Below, piece after piece: positions 17,210-26,752 of a DNA stretch of 64,000 nucleotides. Every line of letters begins with the position of its first letter. The first letter of the stretch is position 1. Made by a program: the position numbers and the translations under genes. Origin of the DNA: an uncultured Lachnospiraceae bacterium (GTDB lineage Bacteria; Bacillota; Clostridia; Lachnospirales; Lachnospiraceae); assembly GCA_910579805.1 (NCBI GenBank), contig CAJTWM010000001.1, positions 351,961 through 415,960 of the forward strand, given 5' to 3'. The notes under the pieces are model-generated. The model was not told the origin of the DNA. It did no database searches and saw nothing but the letters and a program-made list of their open reading frames with translations.

Positions 17210-17369
17210 AACGCCTTTACTCCCGTTTCCCTGAAATTCTATCATGCCAACCGCCATGATTCCACTTTGCGGAATCACAAATTTTGATGAAAAACGCCTG
17301 TTTTCAGCATTTCCCCGGGTAAAACTTAAAAGTTCTCCGCCAAACAGCCTCTACTGCGAGCGGCTAGAA

Positions 17370-17433
17370 GCACTTCTCACGCTAACTCCCATCTGCCTGC
17401 TTTAACAGGCGTATAAATCAGGATAAGAAATGC
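17370..17433. repeat. Dispersed structured repeat, single copy
   Basis: The core CTAACTCCCATCTGCCTGC, then TTTAACAGGCGTATAAATCAGGA, matches the tandem copies at 26601-26745. The outer arms differ but still pair: GCACTTCTCA with TAAGAAATGC. The inner GCCTG/CAGGC also pairs. It lies between the MBOAT and SGNH-like genes. Confidence 0.6.
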
Positions 17434-17492
17434 CAGATTTAAAACCCTTTCTCAAACATGACATTTTCATGTCATGTAAGAACTTTAAGTTC

Positions 17493-18863
17493 TTAAAAAT
17501 TAAAATACAAGAAAGCAGATACTTGAGAAAGGGAAAATACCGACGCGGCAAACAATACGATATCCGCTACCGCCGCCTTCCATGTCAGCGTCTTCTCCTT
17601 CACATATTCATGCGTATTCTTCGATAGCAGTATGACCGCCATCAAAATCAGAAAAATACCCAGCCTCATAAAAGGAAATCTGCCGTTTCCGCCCCGTAGC
17701 ATCCTCCCAAACAGGCTGAAAGCCTGTCCGATAGATTCCGCACGGAAAAAGACCCATGTAACGTTGACAAATCCAAAGGTGAGACAAAAACCCAGCCACT
17801 TCTGTATCCGGATCTTTCCTTCCACACACCGATATAGTACCTGCGCCGCACCGTGCAGTATCCCCCACAAGACAAAACTCCAGTCAGCTCCATGCCATAA
17901 TCCGCTCACCGTAAAAACAATCATAATATTCAGATACGTCCTTAACTTTCCCTTCCTGCTGCCGCCAAGCGGAATATAAAGATAAGTAGTGAAAAATCTG
18001 GTCAGCGTCATATGCCATCTCTTCCAAAATTCCGCGATGTTCCCAGCCTTGTATGGGGAATCAAAATTAACCGGCAGATCGATATTAAAGAATCTTCCAA
18101 GCCCCATCGCCATATCGCAATAACCGCTGAAGTCAAAATAAATCTGCAAAGTATAAGCAAGCATCACACTGACGGCCCCCCATCTGTCAAGGGCCCATAT
18201 ATCCTGAAACCCGGCGTCCACGATCTTTCCAAGGCTGTCGGCAACGAGCACTTTTTTAGCCAGTCCCATAGAAAAATAACGGAGGCCGGCCGCCAAATTT
18301 TCAAACTTAAGTTTCTTTTTTGCCTCATCGCCAAACTGCGGAAGCATCTCGCTGTGCAGTACGATAGGCCCCGCTACCAACTGGGGAAAAAAGGATACAA
18401 AAAGAGCGTACTCGATAAAGCCATACCGGGGCATCCTTTTATAATAACTGTCAACGACAAACGACACCTGCTGAAAAGTAAAGAAACTAATTCCCAGCGG
18501 CAGGGCAATCGAAGGTACCAAAAACGTCCCGCCAAACAATGCATTTATATTTTTTATAAAAAATCCGAGATACTTAAAATACCCTAACAGCCCTAAATTA
18601 AACAAAATGCCAAAAATCAGGCAGGTTTTTTGAAAAACCGCCTGATTCTCTTTTAGCAAAACGGTATGCAGCACATAATTTACCACAACGCTGCCCAAAA
18701 GGATCAGCGCATAGCCCGGATTATTATACCCGTAAAACACAACGGAAAGCGCTGCAAGCGCCGCCATAGCCGCTTTATATTGTTTCCAATGATTCAGCCC
18801 ATAGTATACGCCCAAGGCGACCGGTAAAAATACAAATATAAAAATATAGGAATTAAATAACAT
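17493..18863 (-). CDS. MBOAT-family O-acyltransferase (DltB/AlgI type)
   Basis: The 456-residue polytopic protein moves an acyl group across the membrane to an extracellular polymer. It shows the family path LFNSYIFIFVFLPVALGVYYGLN at the start, then FFPQLVAGPIVLHSEMLPQF and QIYFDFSGYCDMAMGLGRFF. FWKRWHMTLTRFFTTYLYIPLGGSRKG and VSGLWHGADWSFVLWG follow; the last carries the conserved active-site histidine. Length is normal. The SGNH-like gene downstream is its likely partner. There is no dltA or dltC nearby, so the substrate is more likely a polysaccharide than teichoic acid, though this is an inference. It starts 3 bp after the stop of the ctpA-like gene. Confidence 0.85.
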   Translation of the reverse strand: MLFNSYIFIFVFLPVALGVYYGLNHWKQYKAAMAALAALSVVFYGYNNPGYALILLGSVVVNYVLHTVLLKENQAVFQKTCLIFGILFNLGLLGYFKYLGFFIKNINALFGGTFLVPSIALPLGISFFTFQQVSFVVDSYYKRMPRYGFIEYALFVSFFPQLVAGPIVLHSEMLPQFGDEAKKKLKFENLAAGLRYFSMGLAKKVLVADSLGKIVDAGFQDIWALDRWGAVSVMLAYTLQIYFDFSGYCDMAMGLGRFFNIDLPVNFDSPYKAGNIAEFWKRWHMTLTRFFTTYLYIPLGGSRKGKLRTYLNIMIVFTVSGLWHGADWSFVLWGILHGAAQVLYRCVEGKIRIQKWLGFCLTFGFVNVTWVFFRAESIGQAFSLFGRMLRGGNGRFPFMRLGIFLILMAVILLSKNTHEYVKEKTLTWKAAVADIVLFAASVFSLSQVSAFLYFNF

Positions 18864-18865
18864 TT

Positions 18866-20143
18866 CTAATTTCCCTTTTCTATCAGCTCCTTCAGTACTT
18901 TTCTTCCCTCTTCCAACTGATTGTCAACATTATCGTCATAATATTTCTCACTGTCAAATTCGCAGACAATGTCCGGCTCAATTCCGATACCATGTATATT
19001 ATTCCCTTTTGGCGTAAAATAACTGCTTACCGTCAATTTTACCGCCGAACCATCCTGCAGGCCGATGATCCGCTGTACGATGCCTTTCCCGTAAGAAGTG
19101 GTGCCTACCAGCGTCCCGATCCCATAGTCTTTAATGGCTCCCGCCAAAATTTCCGAAGCGCTTGCCGAATTACCATTGATGAGCACTACCATAGGAATAT
19201 TGATCTGTTTTTCACCGTCACAGACATATTCGGTACGTTCTCCGTTCCTGTCCTCCGTATATACGATCATGCCTTTCGGCAAAAGCTGTTTCGCAATTTC
19301 TACCACTGCGGTTAAATTTCCCCCGGGATTACTCCTCAGATCCAGTATCAGACCTTTCACTTCCGAACCTTTACATACGGCAAGCGCCTCTGTAAACTGA
19401 TCTACCGTAACGTCGTCAAACTCCGTGATCTGGATATATCCGGTGTGATCGTCGTAAACTTCATACTTTACGGTAGGGCTTTCTACTTTACGGCGTTCTA
19501 TATCCTTTTCCACATAGTCCTTCTCCCCTTCTCTTACTAAGGTCAGATGAACCGTAGTGCCTTCCTCTCCTTTGATCCTGCTCACTACTTCCGAAAGTTC
19601 TAATCCTGCCGCACTCTCTCCGTCGATCAAATAAATCAGATCGCCTTCCCTTAAATCAGCCGCCTCTGCAGGAGTACCTGCAATCACGCCGCTGATCTTT
19701 CCGAGTCCTGTCGCAAGATCCAAACTGATATAGGCGCCGATCCCGTAATAGATCCCTTCCGTCTGGTCCATAATTTCATTAAGCTCTTCTTCAGAGTAAT
19801 AAGTAGAATAAGGATCTCCAAGAGAATCGACCATTCCTTTATAGATACCGTCCTCCATCGCAGCTTCATCAATGTCTTCCTGATAATAATAATAATCTAC
19901 GATTTTTTCAATCGCCTCCATCTTCTGCACTACATTGTCAGTCATGACAGAGCTGCCGTCTTCATTCCCGTTCTTTTCATTTTGCGCCGCTAAAACAGCG
20001 GCTTTATTTCCATACAGCGTTATTGCCTGTTTTACGCAGAAAACCGTCGTACCTACCAGAACCACCGACAAAATACCTGTGAACAGACCGTTTAAAAACT
20101 CATGTTTTCCTTCTTTTTTCACCCTTTTATCATTTTCTTCCAC
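18866..20143 (-). CDS. S41-family C-terminal processing protease
   Basis: The 425-residue protein is a secreted or membrane-tethered serine protease. It has an N-terminal membrane segment (GLFTGILSVVLVGTTVFCV), then a helical linker with YYYYQEDIDEAAMEDGIYKGMVDSLGDPYSTYY. A PDZ domain covers about 130-215 (GVIAGTPAEAADLREGDLIYLIDG). The S41 core includes LILDLRSNPGG, the nucleophile serine in NGNSASASEILAGA and the general-base lysine in TSYGKGIVQ. It fits the CtpA/CtpB group, which cleave envelope proteins and often control peptidoglycan hydrolases. It lies directly downstream of the M23 gene, consistent with that link. Confidence 0.9.
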   Translation of the reverse strand: MEENDKRVKKEGKHEFLNGLFTGILSVVLVGTTVFCVKQAITLYGNKAAVLAAQNEKNGNEDGSSVMTDNVVQKMEAIEKIVDYYYYQEDIDEAAMEDGIYKGMVDSLGDPYSTYYSEEELNEIMDQTEGIYYGIGAYISLDLATGLGKISGVIAGTPAEAADLREGDLIYLIDGESAAGLELSEVVSRIKGEEGTTVHLTLVREGEKDYVEKDIERRKVESPTVKYEVYDDHTGYIQITEFDDVTVDQFTEALAVCKGSEVKGLILDLRSNPGGNLTAVVEIAKQLLPKGMIVYTEDRNGERTEYVCDGEKQINIPMVVLINGNSASASEILAGAIKDYGIGTLVGTTSYGKGIVQRIIGLQDGSAVKLTVSSYFTPKGNNIHGIGIEPDIVCEFDSEKYYDDNVDNQLEEGRKVLKELIEKGN

Positions 20144-20156
20144 TCTGACTCATCTC

Positions 20157-21395
20157 CTAACTTGATATGTAATTCCATGGACTCACATAATTTCCGTTCA
20201 AACGCACGCCAAAATGCAGATGAGGTCCTGTTGAACGTCCGGTCGAACCGACTGCCGCAATCTTCTGCCCTTTTACAACTACATCTCCCTTATTGACATG
20301 CAATGCGGAGGCATGCATATATATGGTATATAATTCGTTTCCATGATCGATCATCACATAATTCCCCATGGATGCACTGTAAGACGCCGCTACCACCTGA
20401 CCGTCATAAGCGGCCAGTATATCCGAACCGCTGGGCGCAGCCAGATCGATCCCGTTATGGAATTTCATGACCCCAAGAGTAGGATGAAGACGGTCTCCGT
20501 ATTCGTCCGAAATCCTTTTATAAGCCGGGCAGGGCCATGCAAACATACCGCCGTCATAAGTAATGACCGTGTTGCTTGCAGCAAGCCTTCTGGCCTTTTC
20601 CTCTGCCACCGCCTTTTCCAATGTGGAAATGATCTCATCCTGTTCGGCAATATCCGCCTCATATTCCTTAATTGCGGCTTCTTTATTGTTAATATCCGTC
20701 TGATAAGCGACAATTTGGTTCTCTTTTTCACCAATCAGCGCTTCCAATGCTTCTTCCTCTGCAACTACAGCCGCCTTTGCTTCGTCCAAAATCTCCTTTT
20801 CCGCCTCCAGTTCCTCTTTATAAAGCTGAACCATTTGGCTGTTTAAGGCATACTCATTTAACATCTTTCTATCATATGCAGCAATCTGCTCTATATAGTC
20901 CGCTTTATTTAAAAATTCTCCAAAACTATCAGCCGAAAGCAGCACTTCCAGTAAAAAAGTGTCGCTCCGTTCATACATGAACTGAATACGGACCTTCATG
21001 GCTTCATACTGCTCCTGCTCCCGCTTTTGCGCCTCTTCCAGATCCTTGCCCGTCTGTTCGATCTCTTTTTCCTTTTCCTCGATCAACTGCTTGAATTCCG
21101 CTATCTTCTGTTCAATATCGGCAAGGTTGCCATCCAGCTCCTTTACATAGTTAGTCAGATCGTTTTTAGACTGTTCCAGCTCCTCTTTTATCTTTTTTAA
21201 ATCGGTCAGACTGTTTTGCAGATCCTTCTTTTCTTTCTCCGCCGCATCGATCTGGCCTTCCATATCTTTGATATTGTCCGACGTGATTTCTGTGGAAGCG
21301 GCGTTGCTGCTCGTCGAAACGGATGCGCCGAATAGGAGCGTTGCCACAATACATATTAAAGTCTGCCAGTATCGCTTTTTTTCTCTCTTATACAT
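20157..21395 (-). CDS. M23 murein hydrolase activator (EnvC/PcsB-like)
   Basis: The 412-residue protein has a signal sequence (LICIVATLLFGASVSTSSNAA). A long coiled coil follows (about residues 40-265, rich in K/E/Q heptads with a RIQFMYERSDTFLLEVLLSADSFGEFL break). A LytM/M23 peptidase domain closes it, with FHNGIDLAAPSGSDI, the metal-binding HNGxD, and GRSTGPHLHFGVRLNG carrying HLHF. The metal ligands are present, so it may be an active endopeptidase rather than only an activator. Proteins of this shape are driven by FtsEX through the coiled coil. The ftsE-ftsX genes sit immediately upstream, which supports the same circuit here. Confidence 0.88.
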   Translation of the reverse strand: MYKREKKRYWQTLICIVATLLFGASVSTSSNAASTEITSDNIKDMEGQIDAAEKEKKDLQNSLTDLKKIKEELEQSKNDLTNYVKELDGNLADIEQKIAEFKQLIEEKEKEIEQTGKDLEEAQKREQEQYEAMKVRIQFMYERSDTFLLEVLLSADSFGEFLNKADYIEQIAAYDRKMLNEYALNSQMVQLYKEELEAEKEILDEAKAAVVAEEEALEALIGEKENQIVAYQTDINNKEAAIKEYEADIAEQDEIISTLEKAVAEEKARRLAASNTVITYDGGMFAWPCPAYKRISDEYGDRLHPTLGVMKFHNGIDLAAPSGSDILAAYDGQVVAASYSASMGNYVMIDHGNELYTIYMHASALHVNKGDVVVKGQKIAAVGSTGRSTGPHLHFGVRLNGNYVSPWNYISS

Positions 21396-21496
21396 AGTAT
21401 CCCTTTCGTTCCTGTCCTATCCGCCGCTTGGTATTTCCGCAGACGGCGGCCCTTTTATTTCCTTCTGTTTTTAAAATACCCCTCTGTATCTTCCGG

Positions 21497-22399
21497 CTAC
21501 ACATGCAGATGCTTTCTTACCGTTGTGATGCTTCCAAGAAAACCGATGCCTACTCCTACCGCAAGGGAAACCGGCCCTAATACTTTAAAGACCGTATCCA
21601 CCGGAAGAAACTCCAAAAGTCTTGTAAGTACGGAAAATTTCTCCGTCACATAAGAAAGTACGTTATTATACGCCACATAAATTGCCGCAAGAGGTATCAT
21701 GGCGCCGATCAGACCGATCAGAATGCCCTCGATCACAAAAGGCGACCGCACGAAGAAATCCGTAGCGCCAATGTATTTCATAATATTGATCTCCTCTTTC
21801 CGGACCGATATGCCGATCATGACCGTGTTACTGATCAGGAAAATGGAAACGGCCAGCAGAATAATGATGATTCCCATGGAAACATAGGCAATCAGTGCAT
21901 TGACTCCGCTCAGCGTCTCCGCCGTGATCTCCGACCGGTTGATCTGACGGACCCCCTCTACCGACTCCAAATAAGTGACCAGCGCACTCTGCATGGAAAC
22001 ATCACTCAAATAAATGCAATAATGTGCGGAATTGATCAACGGGTTTTCCCGGAACCCGTCCTCATATCCGGCAAGATAATCCTGCCTCACTTCCTCCCAT
22101 GCCTCGTCTGCGGTTACAAATTCCACATTGGATACCTCTACTCTTTTACGGATCATATCCCCGATCTCTGCGATCCGCTCGTCCGGCGTCCCTTCCTCAA
22201 AAAATACGGTAATGGAAACTCCCTCTTCGGCAGTCTTTACAATATGCTGGAAATTGACGAGGATCGCATAAAATATACCGAACAAAAACAAACAGGCCCC
22301 TATTGTCGCAATGGAGGCAAGGGAAAACCATTTATTCCGGAAAATATTGCCGAATCCCTGCTTTAATATGTAAAAAAATGTTCTAATCTTCTTCATCAA
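21497..22399 (-). CDS. ftsX: Cell-division ABC permease FtsX
   Basis: The 300-residue protein has the four-helix FtsX plan. One helix is near the N-terminus (WFSLASIATIGACLFLFGIFYAI). A large external loop follows (about 55-165, EEGVSITVFFEEGTPDERI), then three C-terminal helices including MGIIIILLAVSIFLISNTVMIGI and the FtsX/MacB core motif RKEEINIMKYIGATDFFVRSPFVIEG. With FtsE it senses or signals division state and opens the partner murein hydrolase. It overlaps the end of ftsE by 17 bp, indicating coupled translation. Confidence 0.93.
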   Translation of the reverse strand: MMKKIRTFFYILKQGFGNIFRNKWFSLASIATIGACLFLFGIFYAILVNFQHIVKTAEEGVSITVFFEEGTPDERIAEIGDMIRKRVEVSNVEFVTADEAWEEVRQDYLAGYEDGFRENPLINSAHYCIYLSDVSMQSALVTYLESVEGVRQINRSEITAETLSGVNALIAYVSMGIIIILLAVSIFLISNTVMIGISVRKEEINIMKYIGATDFFVRSPFVIEGILIGLIGAMIPLAAIYVAYNNVLSYVTEKFSVLTRLLEFLPVDTVFKVLGPVSLAVGVGIGFLGSITTVRKHLHV

Positions 22400-23123
22400 T
22401 ATATCCGCCCTTTTCTTCGTCGCTCACGATAACGCCTTTTTTCATTGTAACAACACGTTTCTGCATAGCGTTGACAATTTCCCTGTTATGCGTTACCACA
22501 AGCACCGTTGTACCCGCTTCGTTGATCTCCTCTAACAGTTTCATGATCTCCCATGAGTTCTTCGGATCCAAATTACCCGTCGGCTCATCCGCAAGCAGAA
22601 TCGACGGATTATTTACCAAAGCCCTTGCCAGCGCCACTCTCTGCTGCTCGCCGCCGGAAAGCTGTTTGGGCTTTGCTTTATATTTCCCGGCAAGCCCGAC
22701 CATTGCGAGAATGGACGGTACATTCTTCTTCATTTCTTTCGCCGGAGTCTCTACGATCCTCTGTGCAAAAGCCACATTTTCATATACGTTACGATCCTTA
22801 AGCAGCCGGAAATCCTGAAACACGATCCCAAGATTCCTCCGGAACTTCGGGATCTTTCCGTGGCGGATCTTTGTCAGGTCATAATCCATGACGCGGATAC
22901 TTCCCTCCGTCGGCGTCAGCTCCCTGAGCAGCAGCTTGATCAGCGTGGACTTTCCCGACCCGCTGTCCCCTACGATAAATACAAATTCTCCTTTATTGAT
23001 ATGAAGCGTAACCCCGTTGAGAGCCGGCGCGCCTGTAGAATATGCCTTGCTCACATTCTCCAGCGTAATGATCTCTCCGTCGGGTACCACCGTTCTTTTT
23101 CCTCTTTTTCTGCTGTTTTGCAC
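22383..23123 (-). CDS. ftsE: Cell-division ATP-binding protein FtsE
   Basis: The ABC ATPase of 246 residues carries Walker A GDSGSGKST, Q-loop FQDFRLLKDRNVYENVAF, signature LSGGEQQRVALARAL, Walker B SILLADEPTGNLDP and switch histidine in VVTHNRE. The sequence IVFQDFRLL and pairing with ftsX identify FtsE. It energises FtsX in control of septal peptidoglycan hydrolysis. A 20-residue N-terminal extension (MQNSRKRGKRTVVPDGEIIT) precedes the normal start region, so an internal start cannot be excluded. It follows the CdaR-type regulator by 20 bp. Confidence 0.93.
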   Translation of the reverse strand: MQNSRKRGKRTVVPDGEIITLENVSKAYSTGAPALNGVTLHINKGEFVFIVGDSGSGKSTLIKLLLRELTPTEGSIRVMDYDLTKIRHGKIPKFRRNLGIVFQDFRLLKDRNVYENVAFAQRIVETPAKEMKKNVPSILAMVGLAGKYKAKPKQLSGGEQQRVALARALVNNPSILLADEPTGNLDPKNSWEIMKLLEEINEAGTTVLVVTHNREIVNAMQKRVVTMKKGVIVSDEEKGGYIDEED

Positions 23124-23143
23124 TTTCCATCCTCCACAGTATT

Positions 23144-24229
23144 CTAATATTCAAAAGTTTCCATATATTTCATATATTTCACGACCATAAGCGCGATCTT
23201 AAAGGTTATGGCGTCTTCAAAAACGCGCAAATCAAGCCCCGTACTCTTCTGCAGCTTATCCAAACGGTATACAAGCGTATTTCTGTGGATAAAAAGCTGC
23301 CTCGACGTTTCGGACACATTCAGGCTGTTCTCAAAAAACTTATTGATCGTCATCAGCGTTTCCTCGTCGAAGTCGTCCGGACTTTTCCCTCCGAAAATTT
23401 CTTTTATAAACATTTTACAGAGCGGGATCGGAAGCTGATAGATCAAACGCCCGATTCCCAATTCGCTGTAAGCAATGATGTCTCTCTCGTCAAAAAAGAT
23501 TTTTCCTACATCCAACGCCATTTTAGCCTCTTTGTAGGATCTGCTCACTTCTTTTAATTCGTTTACGATCGTCCCGTAAGCAATATGTACGTTTTTGATC
23601 CCTTCATTTTCAAGGAGCGTCTCTATCGCCCTTGCCGCCTTATCAATATCTCTGGCATTATCTCCGTCGGACAGATCCTTAACTACTATAACATTATTCT
23701 CGTCCACCGCCGTAATGAAATCTTTGTTATTACTTCCATAATTTGCACGGACAATATCCAATGCATTATTGTCTTTGCCGTTATCCGACTCTACGATCAT
23801 GACTGCGCGCTTTACGTCCGTCTGGATATGTAATTTTTTCGCCCGGCTGTATATATCGACAAGCAGCAGATTGTCTAGCAAAAGGTTCTTAATAAAATTG
23901 TCCTTATCAAATCTTTCTTTATATGCGGTCAGGAGGCTTTGAATCTGAAATGCGACCATCTTTCCGACCATATAAACGTCTTCTCCCGCACCGCCCGCTA
24001 CCATGATATATTCAAGCTGCTGCTCATCAAATATTTTAAAATACTGATATCCCTGAATCTCCTGAGAGTCTGCGGGCGAAGATGCAAATTCCAACGCCGC
24101 CCCCACGCACTCTCCCATATTGGTCGTAGACGCCACTTCTTTCCCCTCTGTATCCACAACGCATAATTCGACACGGGCAATGGCTTTTAATCCTTCGATC
24201 GTATTTTGTAATATCTGATTTGATATCAT
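23144..24229 (-). CDS. CdaR/PucR-family helix-turn-helix regulator
   Basis: The 361-residue protein has an N-terminal sensor-like domain (residues 1-130: ILQNTIEGLKAIARVELCVVDTEGKEVAS). A middle GGDEF-like CdaR domain has AYGTIVNELKEVSRSYKEAKMALDVGK, and the C-terminal PucR helix-turn-helix reads FFENSLNVSETSRQLFIHRNTLVYRLDKLQKSTGLDLR. This is the usual arrangement of sugar-diacid or purine-catabolism regulators. In clostridia the same architecture is found next to ftsEX, so its target may be division or envelope genes; the ligand is unknown. It is the first gene of the rightmost part of the ftsEX cluster. Confidence 0.8.
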   Translation of the reverse strand: MISNQILQNTIEGLKAIARVELCVVDTEGKEVASTTNMGECVGAALEFASSPADSQEIQGYQYFKIFDEQQLEYIMVAGGAGEDVYMVGKMVAFQIQSLLTAYKERFDKDNFIKNLLLDNLLLVDIYSRAKKLHIQTDVKRAVMIVESDNGKDNNALDIVRANYGSNNKDFITAVDENNVIVVKDLSDGDNARDIDKAARAIETLLENEGIKNVHIAYGTIVNELKEVSRSYKEAKMALDVGKIFFDERDIIAYSELGIGRLIYQLPIPLCKMFIKEIFGGKSPDDFDEETLMTINKFFENSLNVSETSRQLFIHRNTLVYRLDKLQKSTGLDLRVFEDAITFKIALMVVKYMKYMETFEY

Positions 24230-24429
24230 ATTCTATCCCTCCCTAAGCGCTATCCCCTTTATCGGCAATTTATACAATGTTTTCTATCCGAATAAAATAA
24301 TATTTTTTTATATGAAATTTATTTTAATCCAATTGTACAAAAAAAACAACATAAAACCGATATTTTTTTATGCACTTTTTATGTTTTTCTCAAATTTACC
24401 ATTTTGAAACAAATCGGCAAACTACACAA

Positions 24430-26178
24430 CTACTTATTTCTGTACAAATGATAGGACTCTTCCGACCGTTCCATATCATATCCATAGTCCTCCGACACCC
24501 GTTCCGCAGTGATCCCCCAACCGCCGTCCGCCTGTCCCGCAGGGAAATAGATATAATACGGTATCTTATCCGGATGGGCTTCAAAATACAGTTTCCACTT
24601 TTGTGCCGCCTGCTCAAGTCCGCCTGAGAGATAAGAAGAAAAAGTTCCGTACTGTGTATCGGCATACAGATAGCACCATGTATCCTCCGTTATAAACAAC
24701 ACCGGCCCTTCTTTTTTTATATGCGTTTTGATGTCTTCCAACATCCTTGTATACCGTGCCGCTTTTTCGTCCGTTGTGACCGTCCCTTTTAAAGGGCCTT
24801 CCCCGATCACCGCCTGAAGCCGCCAGACCGGTTCTTCCCAAAAAGCGTGGACCGCCTTAGCATAAACCTGTGTTCCGATCTGCGCAGTAAAAAGAAAAAC
24901 AACCGCCGCTGTCAGTATCTTTCTCCCTTGTTCTTCCTCTGTCTCCCTCTCCTGCTGCACAAACTTTCCGATAAACAAAACCGAAGCAGCATCCGCCGGA
25001 AGCATCGCCATGGAAATAGCGTACATTCCCTGATTCGACGCATAATTCGCCATAAAAGAATAGGCGAATCCAAAAATATACAGATACCAAAAAGTTTTTC
25101 CATCTTTGTATTCCGTCATGATATACGCCGCCGCACCGCAGACTGCCATCGGAACCATAATAAAATTATAGCTGTTCTGTATGTCCGGCAAAAAACCGAT
25201 CAGGCACAAAACACAGGAAAGGCTCATAAGCCCAAAGCTAAGTTTTCTCTTCCTTCCGTCCTTCCGAAACAAATATGCCATAAAAAGCAGTACTGCCCAC
25301 ACCGGGATATACCACCCGTATATGTTCCAAAAAGAAGAAAGATAAACTTGTACGACTAGAAAAACGGATCTGCCCGTATGCTCGGGATCCTGCATCAGCA
25401 GCGGAATATTCGTCATCAATTCCTGTACCGTGCTGCCCGAAAGAACAGTGACTGCAAACAGAACCGCAAGCGTTCCCGCCCCTGCCGTAATCCATCCCCA
25501 GGCCTGAAAACCAAGGTTTCCCATCTCCGGCCTTTTCTCCTCCGGAAACTTCGCTGAGGATCTTTTCTTTATCAGCCATATTACGGCTGCCAGCAGCGTA
25601 TAAAGAAAATAGAGTACCGCCAAAAACGGATTGCACAGTACTGCGGCAGCGAATAAAACGCCCGAAAAATACCATGCTTTCGCTCCTTGTTTCTCCGGCA
25701 CGGCAAGCAGCGTACCCGTAATGGTCATAAAAGCCAGTCCCATCGTATTATAAGATATCGCCATAATATCATACGGACAGAAAATAAAAAACATCCAAGC
25801 CGCAGCCCACCCCAGTTCCCTTTTTCTCAAATTAACATAAATTACAGCCGTACACACCGTCTGAAAAACAATATAGAGGTATCGAAAATGAAGAACGATC
25901 CCTTCCGTCGTTCCTTTCACAAGCAGATACAGCTTCATGACAGGCAGCATAAGAAAAGCGCTGAACTGCCCAAAATTCCACTCCTCTGAGAACATACCGT
26001 CTCCCATTGATATGCGGTGGGGTATCGTCAGATAAAATGGTTCGTCATACGCTCCCGTCCCATATTTACTTTTCCACAGCAAAAAGAAAAAAGCGGCGAT
26101 TATGCCTGCCAAAAACAAGCAGTCCCGTCTAAGCTGCTTTCGATCCGCCGTATCACTCATACCAATCTTATGATTCAT
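24430..26178 (-). CDS. Polytopic GT-C-like membrane protein, unknown substrate
   Basis: The 582-residue protein has about ten membrane helices in residues 20-450 and a soluble C-terminal domain of about 120 residues (VIGEGPLKGTVTTDEKAARYTRMLEDI). The first outer loop carries YGTGAYDEPFYLTIPHRIS, where the DE pair matches the catalytic acidic motif of GT-C glycosyltransferases such as PMT/ArnT. The rest of the sequence does not point to a named family. A role in lipid-linked sugar transfer or polymer glycosylation is plausible only by fold. It has a long spacer on both sides and appears monocistronic. Confidence 0.6.
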   Translation of the reverse strand: MNHKIGMSDTADRKQLRRDCLFLAGIIAAFFFLLWKSKYGTGAYDEPFYLTIPHRISMGDGMFSEEWNFGQFSAFLMLPVMKLYLLVKGTTEGIVLHFRYLYIVFQTVCTAVIYVNLRKRELGWAAAWMFFIFCPYDIMAISYNTMGLAFMTITGTLLAVPEKQGAKAWYFSGVLFAAAVLCNPFLAVLYFLYTLLAAVIWLIKKRSSAKFPEEKRPEMGNLGFQAWGWITAGAGTLAVLFAVTVLSGSTVQELMTNIPLLMQDPEHTGRSVFLVVQVYLSSFWNIYGWYIPVWAVLLFMAYLFRKDGRKRKLSFGLMSLSCVLCLIGFLPDIQNSYNFIMVPMAVCGAAAYIMTEYKDGKTFWYLYIFGFAYSFMANYASNQGMYAISMAMLPADAASVLFIGKFVQQERETEEEQGRKILTAAVVFLFTAQIGTQVYAKAVHAFWEEPVWRLQAVIGEGPLKGTVTTDEKAARYTRMLEDIKTHIKKEGPVLFITEDTWCYLYADTQYGTFSSYLSGGLEQAAQKWKLYFEAHPDKIPYYIYFPAGQADGGWGITAERVSEDYGYDMERSEESYHLYRNK

Positions 26179-26343
26179 AAACCATTCTCCGTTTTGATTG
26201 CTATAGCGCCAAGTATATCGCCATTCTCATTTTTAGTGCTGACTTTTTTATGATAATATGTTATAATATAATACGAATATTATGATGAATAACCGACCTT
26301 ATTCGAAGTTAAGAAGCAAGGCGGAAAAGAACGGAGGGTTATT

Positions 26344-26535
26344 ATGGATGTTGCAGGTGTTTCTATGGCTTTATCACAAGCTGAACTTTCTGCCAATGTA
26401 GGCGTTGCCATGCTGAGCAAAGCTTTGGATCTAAACAGCACGCTCGGACAGGGACTGGTAGAAATAATGGATTCCGCCGCTATGGAATTATCCGTTAATC
26501 CAGCGATTGGTTCCAACATCGACATCCGGATCTGA
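26344..26535 (+). CDS. YjfB-family small protein
   Basis: The 63 residues MDVAGVSMALSQAELSANVG through VNPAIGSNIDIRI match the small YjfB family found in motile Bacillota, especially clostridia, usually near flagellar or chemotaxis genes. The protein is rich in alanine, methionine and small residues, has no membrane segment, and its function is unknown. An excellent GGAGGG ribosome site precedes the ATG and a strong terminator follows. It is one of the few plus-strand genes, flanked by divergent or convergent neighbours, so it has its own promoter; a TATAAT at 26262-26267 is a candidate -10. Confidence 0.75.
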   Translation: MDVAGVSMALSQAELSANVGVAMLSKALDLNSTLGQGLVEIMDSAAMELSVNPAIGSNIDIRI

Positions 26536-26565
26536 CATGGATAAAAACCATCTGGCCGGACAAGA

Positions 26566-26604
26566 AGTACCATCAGTATCTTACCCATACTGACGGTACT
26601 TTTT
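26566..26604 (+). terminator. Terminator of the yjfB-like gene
   Basis: AGTACCATCAGTAT pairs with ATACTGACGGTACT around a seven-base loop and is followed by TTTTC. Fourteen pairs with one G-T make it one of the strongest hairpins in the window. Confidence 0.85.
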
Positions 26605-26745
26605 CATTTCACGCTAACTCCCATCTGCCTGCTTCAGCGGGCATACAAATCAGGATCGTGAAATTTTTCATTTCACGCTAACTCCCATCTGCCGGCTTCA
26701 GCGGGCATACAAATCAGGATCGTGAAATTTTTCATTTCACGCTAT
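26601..26745. repeat. Tandem 64-bp structured repeat
   Basis: Two full units and a 17-bp start of a third repeat with an exact period of 64. Within a unit, ATTTCACG at the start pairs with CGTGAAAT at the end, and the inner GCCTGC/GCGGGC stem has a TTCA loop. The joint CGTGAAAT-TTTTC-ATTTCACG can also pair between units, giving two alternative folds. The units differ at only one base (CCTGC versus CCGGC). It lies just after the CPBP gene stop on the minus strand. Confidence 0.85.
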
Positions 26746-26752
26746 TCATTGA

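Noticed and set aside
18012..18587. A 191-codon plus-strand frame opposite the MBOAT gene.
   Set aside because: The minus-strand MBOAT motifs are unmistakable; the opposite frame has high Lys/His/Ser composition and no family match.
24230..24429. Search for a riboswitch in the AT-rich gap between the regulator and the membrane protein gene.
   Set aside because: No stable paired structure or known aptamer core is visible; the gap is mostly A/T runs.
26601..26745. The tandem 64-bp repeat could be a short CRISPR array.
   Set aside because: Whole units repeat without variable spacers, only two copies exist and no cas gene is nearby.
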